Made by a program: the position numbers and the translations under genes | Origin: Sanderia malayensis | Taxonomy: Eukaryota; Cnidaria; Scyphozoa; Semaeostomeae; Pelagiidae | Direction of reading: 5' to 3' | DNA length: 64,000 bases | NCBI GenBank assembly: GCA_013076295.1 | Contig: RQOL01000699.1 | Coordinates: forward strand, 4,960,001-5,024,000 | The notes under the pieces: model-generated | Database searches by the model: none | What the model was told of the DNA's origin: nothing | Seen by the model: the letters and a program-made list of their open reading frames with translations, nothing else | Shown: one piece after another, positions 45,536 through 59,460 of the stretch | How positions within the stretch are numbered: the first letter of the stretch is position 1 | Layout of the letters: each line of letters begins with the position of its first letter

Positions 45536-45950
45536 TTTAGTAATTTAGTAATGCTGAAGTAGCTACTATAATCACTAATTGAAATAGGTTACAAGACACT
45601 TACCCAGCTTTCGTAGTTGCTTTGAAGTTTGGTAGTCAGAAGGCTCGAAGAGAAACGATGTCAATTTCTATCTTGTGTGTATGATACCAAAATGAATGCT
45701 TAATTAATTAACTACTAACTGAGTAACTAAATGTTGCGTTTGATTAAATATAAGTTGCGAGGTTGGGTGTGTCGTAAATACTTAAGCAAATAAGGTTAAG
45801 AGTAGGTTATGGTTAGGCGTTTGACTGTAAAAGGCTAATGAATATGTTTGTTTAGATAATAGTTGATAAATATGGTTAAGTGTTGGGATGCGTGTTATGA
45901 TTCGCTAGTTAGTTGAAGTGCTCGTTGGTAAGGCTGTTGAGCACACTACA
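45536..45950. mobile_element. 415-base insert, copy 2
   Basis: Near-identical to copy 1 (a few substitutions such as 'gtcaatttcta') at the same position within a tRNA unit, flanked by ACAC (45532-45535 and 45951-45954). Exactly 3119 bases after copy 1. Confidence 0.7.
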
Positions 45951-45954
45951 ACAC

Positions 45955-47913
45955 CATAAGACCGATATAAATGGTAAAACTAGAAAAATGAAGCACCAAA
46001 TTTAACTTTGTTGAACGTTATAATAAAGGTCTTACCAAGACTTGAACTCGGATCATTGGATTCAGAGTCCAAAGTGCTAACCATTACACCACAAGACCGA
46101 TATAAATGAGAAAACTAGAAATGTGAAAAACCAAATTTAACTTTGCTCGACGTTTTAATAAAGATCTTACAGAGACTGGAACTCGGATCATTGGATTCAA
46201 AGTCCAAAGTGCTAACCATTACACCATAAGACCGATATAAATGAGAAAACTAGAAATGTGAAAAACCAAATTTAACTTTGCTCGACGTTTTAATAAAGAT
46301 CTTACAGAGACTTGACTTGAGATGATTGGATTCAGAGTCCAAAGTGCTAACCATTACACCATAAGACCGATATAAATGACAAAACTAGAAATATGAAACA
46401 CCAAGTTCAGCTTTGTTGAACGTTTTAATAAAGGTCTTACCGAGACTTGAACTCGGATCATTGGATTCAAAGTCCAAAGTGCTAACCATTACACCATAAG
46501 ACCGATATAAATGACAAAACTAGAAATATGAAACACCAAGTTCAGCTTTGTTGAACGTTTTAATAAAGGTCTTACCGAGACTTGAACTCGGATCATTGGA
46601 TTCAGAGTCCAAAGTGCTAACCATTACACCATAAGACCGATATAAATGACAAAACTAGAAATATGAAACACCAAGTTCAGCTTTGTTGAACGTTTTAATA
46701 AAGGTCTTACCGAGACTTGAACTCGGATCATTGGATTCAGAGTCCAAAGTGCTAACCATTACACCATAAAACCAATATAAATGATAAAACTAGAAATATG
46801 AAGCATCAAATTTAACTTTGTTGAACATTGTAATAAAGGTCTTACCGAGACTTGAACTCGGATCATTGGATTCAGAGTCCAAAGTGCTAACCATTACACC
46901 ATAAGACCGATATAAATGATAAAACTAGAAATATGAAACACCAAGTTCAGCTTTGTTGAACGTTTTAATAAAGGTCTTGCCGAGACTTGAACTCGGATCA
47001 TTGGATTCAGAGTCCAAAGTGCTAACCATTACACCATAAGACCGATATAAATGATAAAACTAGAAACATGAAACACCAAGTTCAGCTTTGTTGAACGTTT
47101 TAATAAAGGTCTCAACGAGACTTGAACTCGGATCATTGGATTCAAAGTCCAAAGTGCTAACCATTACACCATACGACCGATATAAATGAGAAAACTAGAA
47201 ATGTGAAAAACCAAATTTAACTTTGTTGAATGTTTTAATAAAGGTCTTACTGAGACTTGAACTCGGATCATTTGATTCAGAGTCCAAAGTGCTAACCATT
47301 ACACCATAAGACCGATATAAATGATAACACTAGAAAAATGAAGCACAAAATTTAACTTTGTTGAACGTTTTAATAAAGGTCTTACCGAGACTTGAACTCG
47401 GATCATTGGATTCAAAGTCCAAAGTGCTAACCATTACACCATAAGACCGATATAAATGATAAAGCTAGAAATATGAAACACCAAGTTCAGCTTTGTTGAA
47501 CGTTTTAATAAAGGTCTTGCCGAGACTTGAACTCGGATCATTGGATTCAAAGTCCAAAGTGCTAACTATTACACCATACGACCGATATAAATGCGAAAAC
47601 TAGAAATGTGAAAAACCAAATTTAACTTTGTTGAATGTTTTAACAAAAGGTCTTACTGAGACTTGAACTCGGATCATTGGATTCAAAGTCCAAAGTGCTA
47701 ACCATTACACCATAAGACCGATAAAAATGATAAAACTAGAAATGTGAAACACCAAATTTCATTTTTTGAACGCTTTAATAAAGGTCTTACCGAGACTTGA
47801 ACTCGAATCATTGGATTCAAAGTTGAAAGTGCTAACCATTACACCATAAGTCCGATATAAATGAGAAAACTAGAAATATGAAACACCAAGTTCAGCTTTG
47901 TTGAACGTTTTAA
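45955..47913 (-). tRNA. tRNA-Gln array block 3: 14 units
   Basis: Low ends 46028 + 135n for n = 0-11 (to 47513), then 47649 and 47783 (spacings 136 and 134 from single-base indels). CUG units: 46028, 46298, 46568, 46703, 46838, 46973, 47243 (7); the other seven are UUG. The order reproduces block 2. 47783 has a disrupted anticodon stem. The spacer after 47853 is interrupted at 47914 by the DIRS-derived insertion. Confidence 0.9.
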
Positions 47914-50047
47914 TTGTCAATTCCTGCCTGTCATGAATTGTGGTTAATAATTTTGTAGCCAGATAAATTAATTAACGTTTAGGTGACAAGAAGCCAAATC
48001 AATGGCGGGGCGCCACTACCCATGCGAAAAGGACTTAACATGTTATAGCATAGGAACGCGAAGACGGCGTACGTCAATTCCCCTTAACCAATAAGAATAC
48101 GGCAAACACACTCGTGACTAACACCTAGCATTCAGAACAAATCATCTGTTGTCTAATTCTCCCCTCACTCGAATTGTGTGCGCCGTGCTAGAGACACACG
48201 AATTCGATTTCTGATTCAAGACAAAAATTTCCCGCCATCCCACCCTCTTGCTGTTACCTAGCGTACCTTTTATGGATTGATTTTATTACTTAATTTACTA
48301 TTATTTTTATCGTGTTTAATTTACCTTAATTCTGCTGCCGTACGTAGATACATTATAGTTTTTAAAAAGACATTAACTTTGCCAAGACACCTAGCGTGCC
48401 AGACTTTTTAGCTGTTTCAATTTTGTTACGTCTTATCGCATTCCAGTATATCAATAATATTAAGTTGCATTTAGAGAATTTATCCGATTTTCTGCAAAAT
48501 GTTATAAATATATATCTTGCATTATCAATAAAATATGAAATGGTTCCTCTGGTGGCAAGCCTCACTCATACGGCCCGGTCAGATTTTGTTGTTGAAATTG
48601 TTGAATAATACTGGGGATCTCCAGCATCCCTTCAAATATCAACCACATACGTCACTCACATTTTAAATCGGTTCCGGCATTAGAAATACGTTGACTTACT
48701 CACACACGCCGCCTGGCTACAGGGCGCTCCCCCGTGCTCGAAGCAGGCCTTTACACTATTGACGAAGGAAAATAGGACTTACGTTTAAAAGGTGTCCGGG
48801 AGGCCTTGCCTCATGATACCTATGCATCGCCCGGCAACGGGGCACTCCCCTGTGCGCGGGGCATGCATTTTAAAAGATATGGTTAAAGAAAACATGATTG
48901 CTTTTCAAAGGTGTCCAAGAGGCCTTGCCTCATGATACCTATGCATCGCCTGGCAACGGGGCACTCCCCTGTGCGCGAGGCATGCATTTTAAAAGATATG
49001 GTCAAAAGAAAACATGATTGCTTTTCAAAGGTGTCCGAGAGGCCTTGCCTCATGATACCTATGCATCGCCTGGCAACGGGGCACTCCCCTGTGCGCGAGG
49101 CATGCATTTTCAAAAATATGGTCAAACGAAAACATGATTGCTTTTCAAAGGTGTCCGAGAGGCCTTGCCTCATGATACCTATGCATCGCCTGGCAACGGG
49201 GCACTCCCCTGTGCGCGAGGCATGCATTTTAAAAGATATGGTCAAAAGAAAACATGATTGCTTTTCAAAGGTGTCCGAGAGGCCTTGCCTCATGATACCT
49301 ATGCATCGCCTGGCAACGGGGCACTCCCCTGTGCGCGAGGCATGCATTTTAAAAGATATGGTCAAAAGAAAACATGATTGCTTTTCAAAGGTGTTCGAGA
49401 GGCCTCGCCTCATGATACCTATGCATCGCCTGGCAACGGGGCACTCCCCTGTGCGCGAGGCATGCATGTTCAAAGATATGGTCAAAGAAAACATGATTGC
49501 TTTTCAAAGGTGTCCGAGAGGCCTTGCCTCATGATACCTATGCATCGCCCGGCAACGGGGCACTCCCCTGTGCGCGGGGCATGCATTTTAAAGATATGGT
49601 CAAAGAAAACATGATTGCTTTTCAAAGGTGTCCGAGAGGCCTTGCCTCATGATACCTGTGCATCGCCTGGCAACAGGGCACCCCCCTGTGCGCGGGGCAT
49701 GCTATTCAAAATTTGTTTGCCGTTTGTTTTTATTCATGGTTTCACCTATGCTAACTACTCAGACCCGTTTTCGCATAAACTAGTTTCATTTCTACGCCGT
49801 GGCCAGCAGCAAGTGCTCGCTCAATCCTTAGCTCTCACTTTTCATAGACTCACCAAATTACACTTCACAAAGGGGGCTCAGATATTGAATATAAGACCCC
49901 CCGCGTAGGGCTGATGAGACGCTTGCTGCCATGAACCATTTCCGCGTACTCCCACATATAACTTGTGTTGTTTTTCTTGTATTCTGTCTCCACTGCCAAA
50001 TGCTAAAGATAAGTTCGCTTCCAACTACACTTGGGGCGGAAAAAGGA
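47914..50047 (+). mobile_element. DIRS-derived insertion inside the tRNA array
   Basis: The left ~315 bases (to ~48230) are almost identical to the DIRS-A terminal repeat and leader at 36347-36662. Unrelated AT-rich DNA, a 120-base satellite (48791-49705) and ~340 further bases follow. TTAA occurs at 47910-47913 and 50048-50051, and the array resumes in register, so the whole 2.1 kb behaves as one insertion. Block 5 (units 55470 and 55605) shows the uninterrupted site. A frame at ~49770-49890 ('VSFLRRGQQQVLAQSLAL') may be a recombinase N-terminal remnant. Confidence 0.65.
48791..49705. repeat. 120-base satellite, eight tandem copies
   Basis: Units begin (ggtgtcc) at 48791, 48910, 49030, 49150, 49270, 49390, 49509 and 49627. 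Each holds 'gaggccttgcctcatgat', 'cgcctggcaacggggcact' and 'gaggcatgcatttt'. A diverged half unit lies at 48708-48750. The 120-base period is a multiple of three without stops, giving ~200-codon ORFs on both strands (48911-49534 plus, 49494-48883 minus) that repeat a 40-residue unit; these are probably by-products of the repeat. Confidence 0.9.
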
Positions 50048-53000
50048 TTAATAAAGGTCTTACCGAGACTTGAACTCGGATCATTGGATTCAGAGTCCAA
50101 AGTGCTAACCATTACACCATAAGACCGATATAAATGAGAAAACTAGAAATGTGAAAAACCAAATTTAACTTTGCTCGACGTTTTAATAAAGATCTTACAG
50201 AGACTTGAACTCGGATCATTGGATTCAAAGTCCAAAGTGCTAACCATTACACCATAAGACCGATATAAATGAGAAAACTAGAAATGTGAAAAACCAAATT
50301 TAACTTTGCTCGACGTTTTAATAAAGATCTTACAGAGACTTGAACTCGGATCATTGGATTCAAAGTCCAAAGTGCTAACCATTACACCATAAGACGGATA
50401 TAAATGAGAAAACTAGAAATGTGAAAAACCAAATTTAACTTTGCTCGACGTTTTAATAAAGATCTTACAGAGACTTGAACTCGGATCATTGGATTCAAAG
50501 TCCAAAGTGCTAACCATTACACCATAAGACCGATATAAATGAGAAAACTAGAAATATGAAACACCAAGTTCAGCTTTGTTGAACGTTTTAATAAAGGTCT
50601 TACCGAGACTTGAACTCGGATCATTGGATTCAGAGTCCAAAGTGCTAACCATTACACCATAAGACCGATATAAATGTTAAAACTAGAAATATGAAGCATC
50701 AAATTTAACTTTGTTGAACATTGTAATAAAGGTCTTACCGAGACTTGAACTTGGATCATTGGATTCAGAGTGCAAAGTGCTAACCATTACACCATAAGAC
50801 GGATATAAATGATACAACTAGAAATATGAAACACCAAGTTCAGCTTTCTTGAACGTTTTAATAAAGGTCTTGCCGAGACTTGAACTCGGATCATTGGATT
50901 CAGAGTCGAAAGTGCTAACCATTACACCATAAGACCGATATAAATGATAAAACTAGAAACATGAAACACCAAGTTCAGCTTTGTTGAACGTTTTAATAAA
51001 GGTCTCAACGAGACTTGAACTCGGATCATTGGATTCAAAGTCCAAAGTGCTAACCATTACACCATACGACCGATATAAATGAGAAAACTAGAAATGTGAA
51101 AAACCAAATTTAACTTTGTTGAATGTTTTAATAAAGGTCTTACTGAGACTTGAACTCGGATCATTTGATTCAGAGTCCAAAGTGCTAACCATTACACCAT
51201 AAGACCGATATAAATGATAACACTAGAAAAATGAAGCACCAAATTTAACTTTGTTGAACGTTTTAATAAAGGTCTTACCGAGACTTGAACTCGGATCATT
51301 GGATTCAGAGTCCAAAGTGCTAACCATTACACCATAAGACCGATATAAATGATAAAACTAGAAATATGAAACACCAAGTTCAGCTTTGTTGAACGTTTTA
51401 ATAAAGGTCTTGCCGAGACTTGAACTCGGATCATTGGATTCAGAGTCCAAAGTGCTAACCATTACACCATAAGACCGATATAAATGATAAAACTAGAAAA
51501 ATGAAGCACCAAGTTCAGCTTTGTTGAACGTTTTAATAAAGGTCTTGCCGAGACTTGAACTCGGATCATTGGATTCAGAGTCCAAAGTGCTAACCATTAC
51601 ACCATAAGACCGATATAAATGATAAAACTAGAAATATGAAACACCAAGTTCAGCTTTGTTGAACGTTTTAATAAAGGTCTTGCCGAGACTCGAACTCGGA
51701 TCATTGGATTCAGAGTCCAAAGTGCTAATCATTACACCATAAGACCGATATAAATGATAAAACTAGAAAAATGAAGCACCAAATTTAACTTTGTTGAACG
51801 TTTTAATAAAGGTGTTACCGAGACTTGAACTCGGATCATTGGATTCAAAGTCCAAAGTGCTAACCATTACACCATACGACCGATATAAATGATAAAGCTA
51901 GAAATATGAAGCATCAAACTTAACTTTGTTGAATGCTTTAATAAAGGTCTTACTGAGACTGAAACTCAAATCATTGGATTCAGAGTCCAAAGTGCTAACC
52001 ATTACACCATAAGACCGATATAAATGATAAAGCTAGAAATATGAAACACCAAGTTCAGCTTTGTTGAACGTTTTAATAAAGGTCTTGCCGAGACTTGAAC
52101 TCGGATCATTGGATTCAAAGTCCAAAGTGCTAACTATTACACCATATGACCGATATAAATGATAAAACTAGAAATGTGAAAAACCAAATTTAACTTTGCT
52201 CGACGTTTTAATAAAGGTCTTACCAAGACTTCACTTGAGATCATTGGATTCAGAGTCCAAAGTGCTAACCATTACACCATAAGACCGATATAAATGATAA
52301 AACTAGAAATATGAAACACCAAGTTCAGCTTTGTTGAACGTTTTAATAAAAGTCTTACCAAGACTTGACTTGAGATCATTGGATTCAGAGTCCAAAGTGC
52401 TAACCATTACACCATAAGACCGATATAAATGATAAAACTAGAAATATGAAACACCAAGTTCAGCTTTGTTGAACGTTTTAATAAAGGTCTTACCGAGACT
52501 TGAACTCGGATCATTGGATTCAGAGTCCAAAGTGCTAACCATTACACCATAAGACCGATATAAATGAGAAAACTAGAAATGTGAAAAACCAAATTTAACT
52601 TTGCTCGACGTTTTAATAAAGATCTTACAGAGACTTGAACTCGGATCATTGGATTCAAAGTCCAAAGTGCTAACCATTACACCATAAGACCGATATAAAT
52701 GAGAAAACTAGAAATGTGAAAAACCAAATTTAACTTTGCTCGACGTTTTAATAAAGATCTTACAGAGACTTGAACTCGGATCATTGGATTCAGAGTCCAA
52801 AGTGCTAACCATTACACCATACGACCGATATAAATGATAAAACTAGAAATATGAAACACCAAGTTCAGCTTTGTTGAACGTTTTAATAAAGGTCTTGCCG
52901 AGACTTGAACTCGGATCATTGGATTCAGAGTCCAAAGTGCTAACCATTACACCATAAGACCGATATAAATGATAAAACTAGAAAAATGAAGCACCAAGTT

Positions 53001-53222
53001 CAGCTTTGTTGAACGTTTTAATAAAGGTCTTGCCGAGACTTGAACTCGGATAATTGGATTCAGAGTCCAAAGTGCTAACCATTACACCATAAGACCGATA
53101 TAAATGATAAAACTAGAAATATGAAACACCAAGTTCAGCTTTGTTGAACGTTTTAATAAAGGTCTTGCCGAGACTTGAACTCGGATCATTGGATTCAGAG
53201 TCCAAAGTGCTAACCATTACAC
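50048..53222 (-). tRNA. tRNA-Gln array block 4: 24 units
   Basis: Low ends 50056 + 135n, n = 0-23. UUG units: 50191, 50326, 50461, 51001, 51811, 52081, 52621 (7); the other 17 are CUG. Defects: 51946 (T arm 'gaaactcaaatc'), 52216 and 52351 (T arm 'cttgagatc'; 52351 also starts agtctta), 51811 (ggtgtta acceptor), 50731 and 50866 (anticodon stem). 53161 is truncated at 53222 by insert copy 3. Confidence 0.9.
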
Positions 53223-53637
53223 TTTAGTAATTTAGTAATGCTGAAGTAGCTACTATAATCACTAATCGAAATAGGTTACAAGACACTTACCCAGCTTTCG
53301 TAGTTGCTTTGAAGTTTGGTAGTCAGAAGGCTCGAAGAGAAACGATGTGAATTTCTTTCTTGTGTGTATGATACCAAAATGAATGCTTAATTAATTAACT
53401 ACTAACTGAGTAACTAAATGTTGCGTTTGATTAAATATAAGTTGCGAGGTTGGGTGTGTCGTAAATACTTAAGCAAATAAGGTTAAGAGTAGGTTATGGT
53501 TAGGCGTTTGACTGTAAAAGGCTAATGAATATGTTTGTTTAGATAATAGTTGATAAATATGGTTAAGTGTTGGGATGCGTGTTATGATTCGCTAGTTAGT
53601 TGAAGTGCTCGTTGGTAAGGCTGTTGAGCACACTACA
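53223..53637. mobile_element. 415-base insert, copy 3
   Basis: Same boundaries and ACAC flanks (53219-53222 and 53638-53641) as copies 1 and 2. One visible difference is 'actaatcgaaa' for 'actaattgaaa', shared with copy 4. Confidence 0.7.
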
Positions 53638-53641
53638 ACAC

Positions 53642-56600
53642 CATAAGACCGATATAAATGGTAAAACTAGAAAAATGAAGCACCAAATTTAACTTTGTTG
53701 AACGTTATAATAAAGGTCTTACCAAGACTTGAACTCGGATCATTGGATTCAGAGTCCAAAGTGCTAACCATTACACCACAAGACCGATATAAATGAGAAA
53801 ACTAGAAATGTGAAAAACCAAATTTAACTTTGCTCGACGTTTTAATAAAGATCTTACAGAGACTGGAACTCGGATCATTGGATTCAAAGTCCAAAGTGCT
53901 AACCATTACACCATAAGACCGATATAAATGAGAAAACTAGAAATGTGAAAAACCAAATTTAACTTTGCTCGACGTTTTAATAAAGATCTTACAGAGACTT
54001 GACTTGAGATGATTGGATTCAGAGTCCAAAGTGCTAACCATTACACCATAAGACCGATATAAATGACAAAACTAGAAATATGAAACACCAAGTTCAGCTT
54101 TGTTGAACGTTTTAATAAAGGTCTTACCGAGACTTGAACTCGGATCATTGGATTCAAAGTCCAAAGTGCTAACCATTACACCATAAGACCGATATAAATG
54201 ACAAAACTAGAAATATGAAACACCAAGTTCAGCTTTGTTGAACGTTTTAATAAAGGTCTTACCGAGACTTGAACTCGGATCATTGGATTCAGAGTCCAAA
54301 GTGCTAACCATTACACCATAAGACCGATATAAATGACAAAACTAGAAATATGAAACACCAAGTTCAGCTTTGTTGAACGTTTTAATAAAGGTCTTACCGA
54401 GACTTGAACTCGGATCATTGGATTCAGAGTCCAAAGTGCTAACCATTACACCATAAAACCAATATAAATGATAAAACTAGAAATATGAAGCATCAAATTT
54501 AACTTTGTTGAACATTGTAATAAAGGTCTTACCGAGACTTGAACTCGGATCATTGGATTCAGAGTCCAAAGTGCTAACCATTACACCATAAGACCGATAT
54601 AAATGATAAAACTAGAAATATGAAACACCAAGTTCAGCTTTGTTGAACGTTTTAATAAAGGTCTTGCCGAGACTTGAACTCGGATCATTGGATTCAGAGT
54701 CCAAAGTGCTAACCATTACACCATAAGACCGATATAAATGATAAAACTAGAAACATGAAACACCAAGTTCAGCTTTGTTGAACGTTTTAATAAAGGTCTC
54801 AACGAGACTTGAACTCGGATCATTGGATTCAAAGTCCAAAGTGCTAACCATTACACCATACGACCGATATAAATGAGAAAACTAGAAATGTGAAAAACCA
54901 AATTTAACTTTGTTGAATGTTTTAATAAAGGTCTTACTGAGACTTGAACTCGGATCATTTGATTCAGAGTCCAAAGTGCTAACCATTACACCATAAGACC
55001 GATATAAATGATAACACTAGAAAAATGAAGCACAAAATTTAACTTTGTTGAACGTTTTAATAAAGGTCTTACCGAGACTTGAACTCGGATCATTGGATTC
55101 AAAGTCCAAAGTGCTAACCATTACACCATAAGACCGATATAAATGATAAAGCTAGAAATATGAAACACCAAGTTCAGCTTTGTTGAACGTTTTAATAAAG
55201 GTCTTGCCGAGACTTGAACTCGGATCATTGGATTCAAAGTCCAAAGTGCTAACTATTACACCATACGACCGATATAAATGCGAAAACTAGAAATGTGAAA
55301 AACCAAATTTAACTTTGTTGAATGTTTTAACAAAAGGTCTTACTGAGACTTGAACTCGGATCATTGGATTCAAAGTCCAAAGTGCTAACCATTACACCAT
55401 AAGACCGATATAAATGATAAAACTAGAAATGTGAAACACCAAATTTCATTTTTTGAACGTTTTAATAAAGGTCTTACCGAGACTTGAACTCGAATCATTG
55501 GATTCAAAGTTGAAAGTGCTAACCATTACACCATAAGTCCGATATAAATGAGAAAACTAGAAATATGAAACACCAAGTTCAGCTTTGTTGAACGTTTTAA
55601 TAAAGGTCTTACCGAGACTTGAACTCGGATCATTGGATTCAGAGTCCAAAGTGCTAACCATTACACCATAAGACCGATATAAATGAGAAAACTAGAAATG
55701 TGAAAAACCAAATTTAACTTTGCTCGACGTTTTAATAAAGATCTTACAGAGACTTGAACTCGGATCATTGGATTCAAAGTCCAAAGTGCTAACCATTACA
55801 CCATAAGACCGATATAAATGAGAAAACTAGAAATGTGAAAAACCAAATTTAACTTTGCTCGACGTTTTAATAAAGATCTTACAGAGACTTGAACTCGGAT
55901 CATTGGATTCAAAGTCCAAAGTGCTAACCATTACACCATAAGACGGATATAAATGAGAAAACTAGAAATGTGAAAAACCAAATTTAACTTTGCTCGACGT
56001 TTTAATAAAGATCTTACAGAGACTTGAACTCGGATCATTGGATTCAAAGTCCAAAGTGCTAACCATTACACCATAAGACCGATATAAATGAGAAAACTAG
56101 AAATATGAAACACCAAGTTCAGCTTTGTTGAACGTTTTAATAAAGGTCTTACCGAGACTTGAACTCGGATCATTGGATTCAGAGTCCAAAGTGCTAACTA
56201 TTACACCATACGACCGATATAAATGCGAAAACTAGAAATGTGAAAAACCAAATTTAACTTTGTTGAATGTTTTAACAAAAGGTCTTACTGACACTTGAAC
56301 TCGGATCATTGGATTCAAAGTCCAAAGTGCTAACCATTACACCATAAGACCGATATAAATGATAAAACTAGAAATGTGAAACACCAAATTTCATTTTTTG
56401 AACGTTTTAATAAAGGTCTTACCGAGACTTGAACTCGAATCATTGGATTCAAAGTTGAAAGTGCTAACCATTACACCATAAGTCCGATATAAATGAGAAA
56501 ACTAGAAATATGAAACACCAAGTTCAGCTTTGTTGAACGTTTTAATAAAGGTCTTACCGAGACTTGAACTCGGATCATTGGATTCAGAGTCCAAAGTGCT

Positions 56601-59041
56601 AACCATTACACCATAAGACCGATATAAATGAGAAAACTAGAAATGTGAAAAACCAAATTTAACTTTGCTCGACGTTTTAATAAAGATCTTACAGAGACTT
56701 GAACTCGGATCATTGGATTCAAAGTCCAAAGTGCTAACCATTACACCATAAGACCGATATAAATGAGAAAACTAGAAATGTGAAAAACCAAATTTAACTT
56801 TGCTCGACGTTTTAATAAAGATCTTACAGAGACTTGAACTCGGATCATTGGATTCAAAGTCCAAAGTGCTAACCATTACACCATAAGACGGATATAAATG
56901 AGAAAACTAGAAATGTGAAAAACCAAATTTAACTTTGCTCGACGTTTTAATAAAGATCTTACAGAGACTTGAACTCGGATCATTGGATTCAAAGTCCAAA
57001 GTGCTAACCATTACACCATAAGACCGATATAAATGAGAAAACTAGAAATATGAAACACCAAGTTCAGCTTTGTTGAACGTTTTAATAAAGGTCTTACCGA
57101 GACTTGAACTCGGATCATTGGATTCAGAGTCCAAAGTGCTAACCATTACACCATAAGACCGATATAAATGATAAAACTAGAAATATGAAGCATCAAATTT
57201 AACTTTGTTGAACATTGTAATAAAGGTCTTACCGAGACTTGAACTTGGATCATTGGATTCAGAGTGCAAAGTGCTAACCATTACACCATAAGACCGATAT
57301 AAATGATAAAACTAGAAATATGAAACACCAAGTTCAGCTTTGTTGAACGTTTTAATAAAGGTCTTGCCGAGACTTGAACTCGGATCATTGGATTCAGAGT
57401 CGAAAGTGCTAACCATTACACCATAAGACCGATATAAATGATAAAACTAGAAACATGAAACACCAAGTTCAGCTTTGTTGAACGTTTTAATAAAGGTCTC
57501 AACGAGACTTGAACTCGGATCATTGGATTCAAAGTCCAAAGTGCTAACCATTACACCATACGACCGATATAAATGAGAAAACTAGAAATGTGAAAAACCA
57601 AATTTAACTTTGTTGAATGTTTTAATAAAGGTCTTACTGAGACTTGAACTCGGATCATTTGATTCAGAGTCCAAAGTGCTAACCATTACACCATAAGACC
57701 GATATAAATGATAACACTAGAAAAATGAAGCACCAAATTTAACTTTGTTGAACGTTTTAATAAAGGTCTTACCGAGACTTGAACTCGGATCATTGGATTC
57801 AGAGTCCAAAGTGCTAACCATTACACCATAAGACCGATATAAATGATAAAACTAGAAATATGAAACACCAAGTTCAGCTTTGTTGAACGTTTTAATAAAG
57901 GTCTTGCCGAGACTTGAACTCGGATCATTGGATTCAGAGTCCAAAGTGCTAACCATTACACCATAAGACCGATATAAATGATAAAACTAGAAAAATGAAG
58001 CACCAAGTTCAGCTTTGTTGAACGTTTTAATAAAGGTCTTGCCGAGACTTGAACTCGGATCATTGGATTCAGAGTCCAAAGTGCTAACCATTACACCATA
58101 AGACCGATATAAATGATAAAACTAGAAATATGAAACACCAAGTTCAGCTTTGTTGAACGTTTTAATAAAGGTCTTGCCGAGACTTGAACTCGGATCATTG
58201 GATTCAGAGTCCAAAGTGCTAATCATTACACCATAAGACCGATATAAATGATAAAACTAGAAAAATGAAGCACCAAATTTAACTTTGTTGAACGTTTTAA
58301 TAAAGGTGTTACCGAGACTTGAACTCGGATCATTGGATTCAAAGTCCAAAGTGCTAACCATTACACCATACGACCGATATAAATGATAAAGCTAGAAATA
58401 TGAAGCATCAAACTTAACTTTGTTGAATGCTTTAATAAAGGTCTTACTGAGACTGGAACTCGGATCATTGGATTCAGAGTCCAAAGTGCTAACCATTACA
58501 CCATAAGACCGATATAAATGATAAAGCTAGAAATATGAAACACCAAGTTCAGCGTTGTTGAACGTCTTAATAAAGGTCTTGCCGAGACTTGAACTCGGAT
58601 CATTGGATTCAAAGTCCAAAGTGCTAACTATTACACCATATGACCGATATAAATGATAAAACTAGAAATGTGAAACACCAAATTTAATTTTGTTGAATTT
58701 TTTAATAAAGGTCTTACCGAGACTTGAACTCGGATCATTGGATTCAGAGTCCAAAGTGCTAACCATTACACCATACGACCGATATAAATGCGAAAACTAG
58801 AAATGTGAAAAACCAAATTTAACTTTGTTGAATGTTTTAATAAAGGTCTTACTGAGACTTGAACTCGGATCATTGGATTCAAAGTCCAAAGTGCTAACCA
58901 TTACACCATAAGACCGATATAAATGATAAAACTAGAAATATGAAACACCAAGTTCAGCTTTGTTGAACGTTTTAATAAAGGTCTTGCCGAGACTTGAACT
59001 CGGATCATTGGATTCAGAGTCCAAAGTGCTAACCATTACAC
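53642..59041 (-). tRNA. tRNA-Gln array block 5: 40 units
   Basis: Low ends 53715 + 135n to 55200, then 55336, 55470, 55605 onward by 135 to 56145, then 56281, 56415, 56550 onward by 135 to 58980. UUG units: 53850, 54120, 54795, 55065, 55200, 55336, 55470, 55740, 55875, 56010, 56281, 56415, 56685, 56820, 56955, 57495, 58305, 58575, 58845 (19); the other 21 are CUG. Seven units (55336-56145) are repeated in the same order 945 bases later (56281-57090). 55470 and 56415 have the disrupted anticodon stem. 58980 is truncated by insert copy 4. Confidence 0.9.
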
Positions 59042-59456
59042 TTTAGTAATTTAGTAATGCTGAAGTAGCTACTATAATCACTAATCGAAATAGGTTACAA
59101 GACACTTACCCAGCTTTCGTAGTTGCTTTGAAGTTTGGTAGTCAGAAGGCTCGAAGAGAAACGATGTGAATTTCTTTCTTGTGTGTATGATACCAAAATG
59201 AATGCTTAATTAATTAACTACTAACTGAGTAACTAAATGTTGCGTTTGATTAAATATAAGTTGCGAGGTTGGGTGTGTCGTAAATACTTAAGCAAATAAG
59301 GTTAAGAGTAGGTTATGGTTAGGCGTTTGACTGTAAAAGGCTAATGAATATGTTTGTTTAGATAATAGTTGATAAATATGGTTAAGTGTTGGGATGCGTG
59401 TTATGATTCGCTAGTTAGTTGAAGTGCTCGTTGGTAAGGCTGTTGAGCACACTACA
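59042..59456. mobile_element. 415-base insert, copy 4
   Basis: Same sequence, boundaries and ACAC flanks (59038-59041 and 59457-59460). Exactly 5819 bases after copy 3. Confidence 0.7.
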
Positions 59457-59460
59457 ACAC

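Noticed and set aside
48883..49534. ~205-residue ORFs on both strands
   Set aside because: They are by-products of a 120-base repeat (40 codons) without stops; no start context or domain supports translation.
48791..49705. 5S rRNA or spliced-leader gene cluster, because of the ~120-base unit
   Set aside because: The unit lacks the conserved 5S internal control region, and no leader donor or Sm-site pattern is visible.
49895..49940. Possible hammerhead ribozyme ('ctgatgag' followed by 'gaac')
   Set aside because: The second conserved core GAAA is absent and flanking stems do not pair convincingly.
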